A stretch of DNA of 64,000 nt from assembly GCA_025093985.1 (NCBI GenBank), contig JACAAK010000009.1, forward strand, positions 2,666,001-2,730,000, read 5' to 3'. This stretch comes from Calvatia gigantea (lineage: Eukaryota; Basidiomycota; Agaricomycetes; Agaricales; Lycoperdaceae). Position numbers and translations under genes: made by a program. The notes under the pieces are model-generated. The model made no database searches. It was not told where the DNA came from and worked only from the letters and a program-made list of their open reading frames with translations. Numbering within the stretch: position 1 is the stretch's first letter; every line of letters starts with the position of its first letter. Of this stretch, positions 36,049 through 47,852 are shown in pieces.

Positions 36049-37873
36049 CAGTTCATGAAGGACAACCCCCCGGAGGGTGATTGGGTTTCAGTAGCGAAAG
36101 TTGGTAGGAATGGCTAACTTGTCCTATTTTTACGCCAGGCCGCTTGAAAGGTTGGCTGATAAGGAGTTACCGTAATTGGGAACGAAGTGACGGTATATTT
36201 TTACATACTGGGTCCGTGTTCGCTAATGGTTGTTTATGAACACCACCATCTGGTCCCCTGAATGGATCTCGCGTTGCATCGATCTGGGGCAATCAGGGAT
36301 GTGTGCTGCGGGCAATTGTACGTCCTATCTTGGTCCCAAAACTGCCACTAAGATCGAATTTCTGGAGTTCCGAATGCGCAGACATCCACAGAGTTGGATT
36401 AGATGGGACTGGAGCGGCGCTCATCGACAGTGGTGTGTTTTCTGTCACTCAGCTTCCATCTCCCTAGAGCCGCTCAGATGGTTAATGCAGGATGGGTAGG
36501 GCCCATTCACCAGCCTCAAAAACCCGAGTTCAGCTACTGAAACCTTTTCCTTTAAATACGCCGAGAAACGCCGAACGCGAACGTTTAAGCAAGTCAGGGA
36601 GAAATGTTGCTTTTGACACCCATGCCTCCCAGCTGTTCCTTGCTACGTCTCTGGGAGTGATCCTCAGCACCTCGTAGGACGGAATCGATGGATTTTAGTC
36701 ATGACCTTTTTAGGGCAAGAGCGAGTCAAGGAGTTATCAGGTTCCATACGGAAGCATACTAGCCTAGCCCAAGTGGGGCAGGGGCGTCTAACCTGCGTGA
36801 GATTGAAAATCTTTGGAGTAGATTCCTACTTGTTTTCGTCGGCAGGCATTTGGATTGACGAACCGCAGGCCTTAACCGTTCTAATTTTGATTATCTCTTG
36901 CACGCTGACTGCAGGAGGGTGATAAAATAGGGTTAAGGGTGGTGATCAGGTTGGAGCGCTCCGGCGTTGATGCAGATGAAACGGAAGGTAAAATCCATGC
37001 GTACGACACGTTGCTCGTAAAGTTTTGGCACGACTTTGTTTCAAGGCCACCAGGTCTCCGGGTCTCCTGACGTAGTGAATTAGAGATACCTTGACCAAAA
37101 GGAGCTGGTGACAGGGTCCGCGGAATCTGGAAGGTCATTTGCAACCACCCCCCTCGGGATAACCGAATTCCAGACTACTCCAGAACCAGAGAGCGATCAT
37201 AAAGATCAAATTCCTTTTTTCCCCAGAGCCTGCATTAATACGCCACAAGTACACTACATAAAACCAAATGCAGCCGGAGCAGGCTGCAGTAGTTGTGGGT
37301 ACCTTGTATATGGATTGTTGCCCAGGGGAATAAGGTACATATCTTACTTTGACGTAGAATATAGAACGTTGAATGTTGAACACTGAACCGTCAAACGAGC
37401 ATCAGACTACCCGTCATCTGTGGTGTTGCCGCCCGAGTTTTCTTCTCACCTTTTGAGTATCTTATGACGACTACATCCATCAACAGCACGAAAGGGGGCA
37501 CCTTGTGCGATGGATATATACAACGAGAAGTTTCGCAGGCGGAGAGATTGAAACCCCCATTATAGCCCGATATTTAACCTAGTTTCCATTCATGAGAGGC
37601 GTGGAAGATTCTGAGGGCGTGTACATTCGGTTGGAGCTCGTTGGGCAAGTTCTCTGGTCATTGAAAAGTTCATATCACCAACTATATTGATGCAAGTGCG
37701 TTACAGAGGGCCATTCGCCTTCGGGAAACAATATATCCGCTGGGCCCATGGCTCGGTACGCATGTCTCACATTAATATTAATGTTACGTCGGCTGCGGGA
37801 CGCATACGATATGTTGAATTGGAAAGTATCGTGAACGGGTATGTTATTAGCTGGAAGCGGCGCTGTGTGCCGC
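36049..37873. other. Intergenic DNA, nothing recognised
   Basis: About 1.8 kb with only short frames. It separates the minus-strand kinase genes from the PfkB/Acl4 block. Confidence 0.35.
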
Positions 37874-39716
37874 TCAAAGATCAAACCATCCTGCCCTGAT
37901 CATCTCCTCCGTAAGTCCATCCCAGGTTTTTCTCCTTGCCTTCCTTCCCGCCAACTCTGTGGCAAACCTCAAACATTCATCTAACCTCCACCTCGCTCTC
38001 ACATCTTCATTTCCTTTGCTCGTATCTACAGCCTCTCTCCCTCCTGCACTGGGTGTGTATGGTGCTCCTGGGCATATCCTCCTACTCAAAGCATAAATCA
38101 TCCCAGCAATGAACGCATCATGCGCTCCAACTTCATCCACGCCTTCGTTGGAATCCGTATTAGCATTAGGACCGCGTTCGGTCCCTTGGGACGCACGCTC
38201 ATCATCATCATCTCCCTCAGTTATCACCAAAGAATGGCCTCGGGAGTCCGACTGCGTGTGTTGAGAAGAAGGGAACGAACGGTCGAGATCGGTGCTGTTC
38301 TCTTCCATGAAACCACTAGATGGTTGGGGTATGCTGAATGCGTTGCTCGATGATCTCGGACTCCTCCCGTCCGCCCAGAAGTCACTCCCACTCCGTACAC
38401 TTCGCAACTCGGGGGTGGGACGTCCTTCAAGACCTGCGGAGAGAGGCGGGACGGGCGGCGGTCGCTCCTCTACCCAACTTGAACTTTGAAAGTACTCGCG
38501 AGTCGGGAGAGATAGAACTGCCGCCCCGTCTTTACCCCAATAAGCCACGAGCAAGGCGTGCGGTGGAGCTGTTGACGCCAGAGAGAGCAGGAAAGTACGT
38601 GGAGAATTTGCGTAGTCGGGCGAATGAGCTTGCGCATATGGTTTGTTCAAGAAAAGGACATCCACGTGCGGGATCAACTGTACAACTTAAGTATACATCA
38701 CTGTAAGGACAAAATCTAAGAAACGTACCGCCTCGACACCCTGTCTCGCTTTCCGCCCTACATCCACACTGAAAACACAATGACTTCTCCACTTCTTCTC
38801 TCTTGCCAACCCGTCCAATCCAACCATATTGCTCATAGTAGTTTTGACCGATCTCCCCTCAAAATGCAACCAATCGAATGGAGCCGGACTGTTCGGGTTG
38901 AATAAAGGTGGTCGGCCACCGCTTTGTGAGGGTCGCGGACTGGAACCTGTATATCCACTCGCCGTTCCTGGGCGCGGACTGAGATTCGTGCGACTAGCTG
39001 TTGCTGGTCGTCCGTTCGCTGGCGGTCGTGGGGAAGGGGGTTGGTTTGGATGAGGCACTTGTTGGTAAAATTGTTGCTGTTGAAGCTGAGCATAGTTTTC
39101 GGGGAAATTTTCTGGAGCTAGGAGAGGTCCGAGGAGTGAGACGAAATCTTCGTGAGTGATATCTGGGAGTGGGTTGTGGTTGATCACTGTGCGCATGTTG
39201 TCCTGCGCTACGTCATACCATTCAGCGATATTGAAAGGATGAAAAGCACTAGTGCGCACCAGAATGCAGGACCCAGGCACTAGGTACGCCGGCGTTTGGC
39301 CAAATCTTGCAATATTGGGTATTTATGCCCTCAATCTCCAAATCTTTCAAGATCTTCCTACCCTCCTCGTTTCCTCCTAATGGCGCAACCAATACAGCTT
39401 CAACCGCGGGAAATTGAGCCAGGACTGACAGCAGCTGAAACCAAGTTCGTTAGTGACATACCCTATTAATCAAGGAGATATGACAACTCACACTATTAGC
39501 GCTCCCGCCCCGTACTTTCTCCACCGCATGGGCTCGTACAGCACTCGAAGGTGCCGGGTAATTTGGGACATAGAGAGTGTGCGTCAGAAAGAGGGTACCT
39601 GAAGACACAATACGCAGAGGTTTGCTGAATTCGGAGACAAATGATGCCACAGGTGACGCGCTCGGAGAAGAGCCAGCGGCGGCGGAGGGGATAGTATCAC
39701 GACGGAGTTTCGCCAT
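37874..39716 (-). CDS. PfkB-family sugar kinase with two low-complexity insertions
   Basis: ATG at 39,716. Early motifs include SGTLFLTHTLYVPNYPAP and AVEKVRGGSANS; a second exon has LAQFPAVEAVLVAPLGGNEE, then CKIWPNAGVPSAWVLHSA, joined through an acceptor at GACGTAG to QDNMRTVINHNPLPDITHED. This matches the ketohexokinase-like branch of PfkB kinases. A Gln/Pro/Ser-rich insertion of about 75 residues follows, then APFDWLHFEGRSV, SVDVGRKARQGVEA, LIPHVDVLFLNKPYAQAHS and ALLVAYWGKDGAAVLSL. A second insertion of about 120 residues (Ser-rich, then acidic) precedes the signature VGAHDAFIAGMIYALSRR. Here His replaces the Gly of the usual GAGD, though the catalytic Asp is kept. The C-terminus ends RRKTWDGLTEEMIRAGWFDL. 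It should phosphorylate a sugar or related substrate with ATP; the substrate is unknown. Part of it is duplicated at 26 kb. Confidence 0.82.
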
Positions 39717-40148
39717 CGCAGTGTCTAGGAGTGTGATTAAAGTATCGATGGATGGAATGGCGGGGAATTAGAGAGGTGATGGGTATATCGGGCGTCTGTG
39801 CTAGAAGCCTAAACGCTGGAGCTGGGTTATCGTGATGGTCGTGAAAGTCGAAAAGGATTCCGATGGGTTTAGAGGGTTGTGAATGTCGTCTGCGTCGTCG
39901 TCGTCGTGTCTTAGTCGTACTTAAGTTGCGAGGGTTCGAGACCCGGAGATCGTTTTAGTGGCCTTACACCAAAGAAATGACTACACCCGAACCGCGCACG
40001 GGGACCCACAAGGTCCAAGGGATGGTGGTGGAACAAGACAGGGAGGCCCTGTCGTAAATCAGGCGCCTGAGCCCATTATTTTTGTAAATCCGACCCTTGC
40101 GAGAAAACAGAATATGTGTATAATACTTTTGTGCAGTTTAAAACAATG
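39717..40148. other. Spacer, promoter side of the PfkB kinase gene
   Basis: 432 bases between the start of the PfkB gene and the 3' end of the Acl4-like gene. No coding sequence seen. CGTCGTCGTCGTCGT triplets occur around 39,892–39,906. Confidence 0.4.
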
Positions 40149-41471
40149 TTAATCCATGTTTACATCCCCATCTTCGTCTTCGCTTACATCCTCCCATTCT
40201 TCTTCAACATCCCCTTGATCATCCTCTATGGGAGATGACTTGATGCCTAGTGATTCTAGTTTTTCTATCAGTTCTTGGACGTGATCTAGTATAGGTTTAT
40301 CAGCATGATCTTGGCTGATATGCAACTAGACGAAAGAAATGAGTAAGGTAGCTTGCGGGAGCTGAACGGGACCAGGTACTCACCACTTTACAGGTCTCCA
40401 AGCAATCCCTTGAATCCTTCACCAACTCCTCCCATGTCATATCATCCAGCTTCCCTTTACCTGACTCCTTAACACTCTCAGCCATGAGGAAGAAACACCA
40501 CCCTTCAAGATACCAAGCTTCCACCTCCTGATCATCGGTGGCCATGATACCCTGTAGCACCAGCAACGCAGGAGTATATAGCGAAAGTTCTAAAAATAAC
40601 TTCACGAGGGACAGGCGGGTGGGTATAGGTGGGAGTGCAGAGTCGTCAAGGTCAAGGTCTTTCCACCTCGTCCAGACTTGTTCGAGAGTTTGTTTGGCGT
40701 CATCGGGCCGTTGTTGGGACATCCGAACGGAAGCCAGGGCCTGGAGCGCTTCAGGATTGTCTGGGATAGTTTGGAGAGCGAGGCTGAGGAGGTCTTCACA
40801 AGTCTTTTCCGCTTCGGGTTCGAAACTTTATTTTGCGAATGAGAGACACGATTAACGAAAGGCAATAATTTTGGGACGAACCATAGATCATAGGAAGGGT
40901 CCATCCAAATCTCCACCTGGCCGATGAGCGCACGGACGATATTGCTCTTGATTTCTGTCTCATCTGACGTTTTAGTTGGGATAGCATTTTGCGCTGATCG
41001 TTTGCCTTTAAGCTGATTGATGAGGATTTCAACCGCAGCCTGATAATGCTGTAGCGCTGGCCTCGGGTCATCAACGGACAATTGAGCGAGATAAAGATGG
41101 GCAGAAGGTGGCGGCGGCTGCGGTGAAGGTGGTTGGACAAGAGATTGGAACGCCTAAGAATGGCATCATTAATACCCAACAATACAATAGAGGATGCCAC
41201 CACTTACCTCCTTGGCACTATCAATTTCCCCGGTCTCTAGTAAACACACGCCCAACATTTCTATAGCCTCAACACTATCCGGCTTTTGCTGCAAAACCCG
41301 TCTCACGAAACGCAATGCAAGTTCATAATCACACTGGACAACGAGTTCCTGGGCTTTTTCGAGCAGTGCGGGTATCGATGGCGTCTTGGCCGGCGTCGTA
41401 GACGAAGCATGTTGCTCAGGAGGGTTTGTGACTTTCGTATGCAGCTTTTTCTTGGGTTTCGTGCGCCCCAT
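40149..41471 (-). CDS. ACL4: TPR protein, Acl4-like chaperone of ribosomal protein uL4
   Basis: ATG at 41,471 (MGRTKPKKKLHTKV, basic). TPR motifs follow: ALLEKAQELVVQCDYELALR with VLQQKPDSVEAIEMLGVCLL and ETGEIDSAKE; then LYLAQLSVDDPRPALQHYQA, the charged KSNIVRALIGQVEIWMDPSY, LQTIPDNPEALQALASVRM, and the typical VEAWYLEGWCFFLMAESV. The last exon gives LESLGIKSS and a strongly acidic tail (EEEWEDVSEDEDGDVNMD) with stop at 40,149. Four or five exons with introns of about 50–60 nt. The combination of TPRs, the EAWYLxGW motif and acidic end fits Acl4 (yeast YDR161W), which shields newly made Rpl4 until it joins the pre-ribosome. Divergent from the first plus-strand GTPase–kinase gene. Confidence 0.78.
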
Positions 41472-41919
41472 CCCGCGTCAGTATTCAATATTCAGCTGTT
41501 TTGGGTCTTGACCATCGAAAAAGCTAAAGGGGGGGAAGAACTTTGATGATCACGTGTGAAGTATGCGTTTATTTTTGTAACTTTCGGTATCAAGCCCCCA
41601 AACAACTAACTTCCTACTAATCCTTACAGTGTGGCTCCTGGATATCCTTACAAGCGGCAGCATGACAAACAGAACTGGGCCCGGGTTACCGACAATGCCT
41701 GGCGGATTCCGGGACTCACTGATGGTCGTGCCACAGAACCGTTGGCGTCTAGGGCGGATTCATCTGAGGCGCTAGATCTCGGGCTGAGCGTTCAAACGCA
41801 CAAATCCGACCATATTAACAAAAACGTGTTTGACTGCCCTCATGGAAGGCTTAAACGACGAGGCTACGCGAGATTCCCAAACCCCCTGCCCCTTCTAAAC
41901 CATCACTTGCCAAGGCGGG
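41472..41919. promoter_or_regulatory. Divergent promoter region with TGATCACGTG element
   Basis: Serves the Acl4-like gene (−) and GTPase–kinase copy A (+). At 41,547–41,556 is TGATCACGTG, containing an E-box core; with its right flank (CGTTTATTTTT at 41,565–41,575) it recurs upstream of the 45.5-kb pseudogene. A 101-codon frame at 41,631–41,936 has no recognisable motif. Confidence 0.5.
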
Positions 41920-44703
41920 ATGGCCACTTCCGATAGTAAATTGCACGCAGACGACATCATTATCGCGTATGTGGTCCCATCAATAGTGCGTCGCTTATCT
42001 GATCGACTACCAGTATAATGGGACCCACTGGTGTAGGAAAAAGCAACGTAAGATCACATACAGCCAGTATCTTCCCGTAAAAGCTCATGCGAGATGCCCA
42101 AGTTTATCGACGTCTTGCTTGATCAACCTGGCAGACGCGCGAGCCACGGGTTGAGCTCCTGTACGAATGACGTTCAGATGACCCCTTTAAACTGCTCTGG
42201 CCGAAGGATTATACTCGCGGAACTCCCTGCTTCGGACAATACAACACAAAGCGCCGCGAAAGTCAGGGAGAGGATCAAGGAGTGGTCAAAAGTAATGTAA
42301 GTGGTCCCCAACCGACAATCAGTGCACGCGATGAACTATGGCCTGGGCGCAAGGGGTCAACAGAAGGTCCAGCTAGCAGGCATTCTGTACTTACACTCCA
42401 TAGCTAAGGTCGAATTGACGCTTGGACCGAAGGACCCGCAAATAATTCGCGGGCTGTGCGGCAAGGCGACCCAGGTTAAATTGGTAACGACAATGTGGGA
42501 TGAAACAGAACAACAGGTCGGCGTCGATCGGGAGGCGAGCTTCGCGATGAAGTTCAAAGTATATTTGTCGCCCCTAGAGGATCCAGATCACTGGGCCCGA
42601 AGAGAAGGTTTCGATCAAACAAAGACGCTCCGTATTGGTTCCCGGGGCGCGCGATTTCTCAATACAACTGACAGCGCCAAAACCGTTGTTGAAGCGTTGG
42701 TGATGAAGACAGTCCAGAGGGAAACGCTTATACTTCTTCGTCAATTCAAGAAACTCGAGCCGAGTTTCCACTCAACCCACGCCAGCCTCGTGTTTTATCG
42801 CAATATGCAAGAGATTTTGCGTAACCGAAAGGAAGCGATTCTTGCGATTGCTACCGAGGTTAATGGACCTGCCAATTCCCTTCGTCTCGCAGAACTTCGA
42901 CAAGGACACGAGGAGATAGAATGGCGCCTACAGGAGATGCTCGATGAAGTTCGACGTTATAAGCTTCCTCGAAGGCGGAGGATTAGCTTCTTTTTCGTTA
43001 AGAGTCCGAATTTTGTGAGCCTTTCCGTGATGATCCATGTTCTCCTCACTGATACATAGAAGATACCCAAGGTGGGATGCCAGTTTTTCCTCAAGCTCAA
43101 ACCCTTCACAAGCTGTAGGAGCTTGAGGCGCGCCTTTATGACTTAACGACTGAGATTTCGGGGAACTCTAAGTCTCGGGAAGCCTTCTGTGATACTTTCT
43201 CAAGTGCAGAAGCAAAAGGTGACGCCCAGATCATGGCCGATTATTTGAATATTGTAAGCTCGTATCCCGGAGCTCTCGATTGCGAACCAACATAGATTTT
43301 TTCTTGCGTAGGTTCTTCATGGAATGAATGTTTTCGGAGAAAGTGATGGCAGGAAAATTCTTCATTTGCTTTGTGGACTTGCAAAGTCTGCTGAAGTTTA
43401 TCCCCGATACTACAGACTCAAGGGAATCCATAAGGATCCTGGTCCCTTCCAGGGCGGTGGCTTCGCCGACGTCTACAAGGGAAAACACAAAGATCGTGAG
43501 ATCTGTCTTAAGGTGATCCGTTTGTTCGCCGATGAAGATCGCGCTCGATTCCTCAGAGTAAGTCACCTCTCACATTCTTATGGCTTATTTGAGGCTAACA
43601 TCGTGCAGACATATCTCAAAGAAATTGTTTTGTGGGGCCGCTTATCGCATGAGAATATCTTACCATTTTATGGGGTATATATTTCTCGATGAAAAGGTAC
43701 CAAGAATCTGTCTCGTTTCACCGTTCATGAAAAATGGGAATCTGGAAGGGTATCTCAAACAAAATCCCGAAACTCCTCGGGTGCCTCTGGGAAGTACATC
43801 CCTTGCCGTCGCTCAAACGTGTTAACATGGTTGTTCCCGTCATACAGACCCAGGATATCATTGAGGGGCTGTCGTATTTGCACAACTTGGAAATCGTGCA
43901 TGGTGATTTGAAAGCGGTACATATGTCTGTTTCTTATAATTGCGCCCTGGTGACTCACACCTACAGGTGAACGTGTTGGTTTCGGACACTGGACGGGCTC
44001 TAATCACGGACTTTGGCCTGTCGTTCGTCGCGATGAGTAGTGTGGTCGTTTCTAGTGGCTTGTCTGTCGGGGGCACAACAAACTGGACGGCACCGGAGCT
44101 GGTCTCTGGCACTAATGAACCAGTCAAGCCAACTGAAAAATCTGATATTTGGTCATTTGGCTGTCTCTGCTATGAGGTGAGTTCTCGCCTCCTGGGGTAC
44201 TTATTAAATGCCTGATGAAAAGGAAGATATTCACGGGAAAGTACCCATTTTACCAATGCAACAACTCAGCTCAGGTCACGCTTGCACTCCAAAGACGGGA
44301 GATACCGATCCGGCCAACGCCAGGAGATAGTATCCTGTGTAATCAGCTTGATGATTGGATGTGGAACATAATGTTGGGTTGTTGGAAAGGAGATCCTGGA
44401 GCCAGAAGTACCTGTGGAGCGATCCGGGATTGCTTGAAAGTCAAACCCATGCAAGACCCCAGGCCGCGGGGGACTTCGGAAAGACCTGGGGGAAATTTAG
44501 CTTTCTGGGAGGCTATGAGAGCTCAGTCGGACATTGCGGTCGATTACTCACGTGTGGAGAGCCTTTTGCTTGATGTAAGTAGAGGTACCTCTGTTGTTGA
44601 GACAGCGTGGCTCTGAACAACTGCCTACCCCTCGTAGTTCCAGAAGCATTTCTTTGGGGGAGCGTTGACGGGATATAAGCCAGAGGGGCTGGGATATAAG
44701 TAA
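41920..44703 (+). CDS. GTPase–TKL kinase fusion, copy A (GTPase switch motif degenerate)
   Basis: Exon 1 (ATG 41,920) reads MATSDSKLHADDIIIA and splices to IMGPTGVGKSN at about 42,014. The next exon is FIDVLLDQPGRRASHGL, then RRIILAELPASDNTTQSA: the expected DTPGFDD switch is replaced by ELPASDN, so nucleotide switching may be lost. G4 is kept (LVTTMWDE). A helical part leads to LTTEISGNSKSREAFCDTFS and KGDAQIMADYLNI. The kinase is complete: LLCGLAKSAEVYPRYYRLKG, GGGFADVYKGKH, ICLKVIRLF, EIVLWGRLSHENILPFYGVY, LEIVHGDLKA, NVLVSDTGRALITDFGLSF, TNWTAPELVSG, SDIWSFGCLCYE, YPFYQCNNSAQVTLALQRRE, MLGCWKGDPGARST. The last exon adds FQKHFFGGALTGYKPEGLGY with stop 44,701–44,703. This copy is more divergent from C, D and E than they are from each other. 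Confidence 0.78.
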
Positions 44704-45479
44704 TACACGGTTTCGCTTATAAGATAATAGTCGATCTACCAGTTCTTAACATTAACCTGCGCCTCATCCGGTTCGTTTGTCAGTATTTTTGCTTGTCCGT
44801 CCCATCCTGTGCGATTATTAGCCTCTTGGGCACTGACCACAGGCAAGAATTTTGGTGATCACGTGCGAGAAATACGTTTATTTTTGGATTTCGGGTCTTT
44901 CGCCTTACCTCCCTCCTTCAAATGTTTCCCACCCGAAGGAATGAATACGGGGAACAACGACGTTCAAACTCCTTCAGTCTATTCTAAATAAACACCCAAA
45001 ACTTCGTGGGGAACCATGGCGGCAGAATGGTAGGGTCGGCAAAGGGGAGTCAACAAGAGAGAGAAAGGAAATCGCTTATGGTACGCTACGCTGCCTCGTG
45101 CTGCCCAGCTGGACCCTGGAACTTTTGTCGCACAACACCCTCATTCAATAACAGTGACTTAGCGTTACTCAAATAATTTAGTGCCCTACACCAGGCATTA
45201 CTGAGCCCCCCAACCCCTCCTGGCATGGCAAACACACGTATGTAGATTCCACTCGCAAATGGCCTACGTCGCTGATGACAACCTAGGTCAACTCACCCCT
45301 ACATCTTTTAACCCGCTCCTCCAGCAGGAGACTCCATAGCATCCACGAGTTCTTGGCGAACAGCCAGCACCGTACCTCCCCGTTGTGGCAGCCCGATCAG
45401 CGTCCAGGTCAGTGATCTTCAGAGTTTGGAGGAGGATATACCAATCGTCGTTGAGTATTCGAGCCATACCGCCTGGCAT
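44704..45479. promoter_or_regulatory. Spacer with a second copy of the TGATCACGTG promoter element
   Basis: TGATCACGTG is at 44,856–44,865 and is followed by ACGTTTATTTTT, very like the element before copy A at 41,547. It precedes the degenerate copy at 45.5 kb. No gene in the spacer. Confidence 0.45.
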
Positions 45480-46762
45480 CGACAGAGCTTATCACAGTGC
45501 CTATGGGGTGTACGGGGACTGGAAGGAGCACGGTAAATCCTTCGTAAATCTCATGAATTTCCTCCGTTTTGACCCCCTCCCGCCCCGGTCAGTTCATCAA
45601 GGTCGCAACCAGCACAGACGATATACAAATTGGTCATACGTTGGTCTCTTGTACACAAAAAATACAAGCCTTTCGCTGTTGTAATCCATCCCACAACTCC
45701 GACGTCCTTCTCATAGATACGCCAGGTTTTGACGATACTTGCAGGTCGGATGCGGAAGTGTTGGATCAGATAGCGAGCTGGTTGCAGGAAATGTACGAAC
45801 AATCTCTATGTCATAATTTACATATTAACCAAGCAGAGCAGATATCAGGCTGGCGTCAAGCTATCTGGCATCTTGTACCTCCATCGGATCACCGACAATC
45901 GCTACGAATCAGGGGCCCTTCTTCGAAACCTTGAATTATTCCGGAAACTATGCGGCAGCGACGCCCTCTTCAACACCATGCTGGTAACGACACACTGGGA
46001 TCAGCTTCGGGAGATCGAAGAAGGTGTCATGAACGAGGAGAGGCTCCGAGGCAATTTCCTGGAAACCTTTCCTCGCAGGCGGATCGCAAATGATGCGATT
46101 CGAAGTATACCTGCTCTTCTACGTGGAGCATCATTAACTCCCTTCCCATGGTCCAGAAGCCGCTGGAGATCCAACGAGAGATGGTGGACCAAGGGTAAAT
46201 TGCTTGCGGATACGACAGCTGGCCGATTCTTGATTGCTCCAGCTTTTCCTGTGCCGCTGAACAGCTCAAGGAATTTATCCATCGGCTCGAGCTCCTCATT
46301 CAGAAAACAACACTACCCTGGAACCCCAACGACATGGAAAATATACGACGCAAGAAATTACTCGAGGAGGTAAAGCGCGCCTTGAGGGAACTTGAGGAGC
46401 AATAGACTAGGCTTCATTCGCAACCCGACAGGCCCGATCCAGACCCGGCTCGTTTTTCCGGCGCGTCGTCTTCCAGCGACTCCAACCCCTTCAACTCATT
46501 ATGGCGTTATATCACCCGCAAAATGTATGATAGACCGGGGGATACTAGGGCACGCCCCTCCCATAAACTCAGCTACCACCGTAGTGTCACAATCCGAGCC
46601 AATCTAATCGAATTGGATTCATCTGAAGTCTCGAGTAATCTTCTATGCGACATCCCCGACACGGACTCCTTTTATGAGGCTGCGACGTGTGAAGACGTTG
46701 GCTTGTCTGCCACTGAGTTAAGGGTCGCTATGCTAGTTGAACCTCACAACGTGAATTGTTGA
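45480..46762 (+). pseudogene. GTPase–helical bundle pseudogene (copy B)
   Basis: The P-loop exon near 45,503–45,535 reads PMGCTGTGRST: the essential Lys of GKS is Arg. The next exon is well kept (FVKVATSTDDIQIGH, LLIDTPGFDDTCRSDAE, ASWLQEM), followed by GILYLHRITDNRYESG and LVTTHWDQLREIEEG. At about 46,060 the frame shifts: the expected helical part (PLEIQREMVDQGK) sits in another frame, as do later segments. At 46,600–46,760 is the start of the helical bundle (LLCDIPDTDSFYEAATCED), which stops early. No kinase domain follows. The layout is that of the minus-strand locus at 29.6–32.5 kb, not of its direct neighbours. Confidence 0.72.
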
Positions 46763-47852
46763 TTAACACCATCACTATCACTGACTCCTGGTATCCCGAT
46801 ATTCGTGGTACTGGACATATATTTTGTTGCAAACTTGGAGCATTTTAATCTTTATTATTTTTCCCGCCCACAATGAAGGTTCACAACGCTACCAGTGCTT
46901 GCGGACAATTGTGCCAGGAGCCAACAATGCGGATATACATGTGAAAGTAAGTTTTTAGAGGTTATTCAATCGTCACGAACCATTTGAGCAACTTATTCTA
47001 ACAACGGCTTGTCAGCCCCGACCTCCAGTTTGAAGCACTTGATGTCATCGCAAGGCCAGTACCCCAAAAGTTCTGTGCACACCTTCGTTGTCCGGCGTCA
47101 ACGCGTCTGTGTGACAAGGTTTGCATAGTGTCCACAGACGTAAACTGAAGAAGCAATCTACTACAAGAATTCGTGATCCAATTCCGTGGTAGTTTGTGAA
47201 GGAGCGCCCAATGGGCCAGTCCCATACACCAGGGGTTCTTGGGAGACCATCATCGCAAAAATGGAGTCGTGTGTTCTTCACGTTCTTCCGTTGCTGCTGT
47301 GTGTACACCAGTGGCCAGCACTTGTTCGATTCATGTCGTGTTCACTGTTCAACGTTTACTTCGGAGTAATCACACGGACAACTGATTCCAGAAGAGAAAC
47401 CCAACATTACTCTCCCCTGACAGTCTTTCAACTAGTTCGATAAACCACACCGCTGACATAATTATTACCAACCGACTCCCCCTTGTGAGTAAGTACCTAA
47501 GTGAACAACACAGTGACCTAGCCAAGGCGTCTGCACATCCCCACGTTCCTCCTTCGGATCCCCGATCCTCGATCCCATCTTCCTACACTTCGTTCATCTC
47601 TGTTGATACTTATTACACGATTTGGACACAAATTTTACTTTACAACTTGCGATAGCCTCCTCCGTCACAAATCAACACAAGATTATCAATCCGTATACTG
47701 CTCGGCGACCGCAATCTCACTGATGGTCCATACCCTGTCATGGCTTGCGCCTTTGCTTGCCCTACATCACGGATCCTTATCTTCCCTATGCCTGTTACAG
47801 ACACCCTGGAAACACCGATCTTTTTACTGCGCACCTATAGGCGCCTACATGT
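46763..47852. other. Spacer between copy B pseudogene and copy C
   Basis: No coding frame recognised in about 1.1 kb. The right part should hold the promoter of copy C. Confidence 0.35.

Noticed and set aside
36049..37873. Several frames of 60–90 codons
   Set aside because: All short, mutually overlapping and without recognisable domains.
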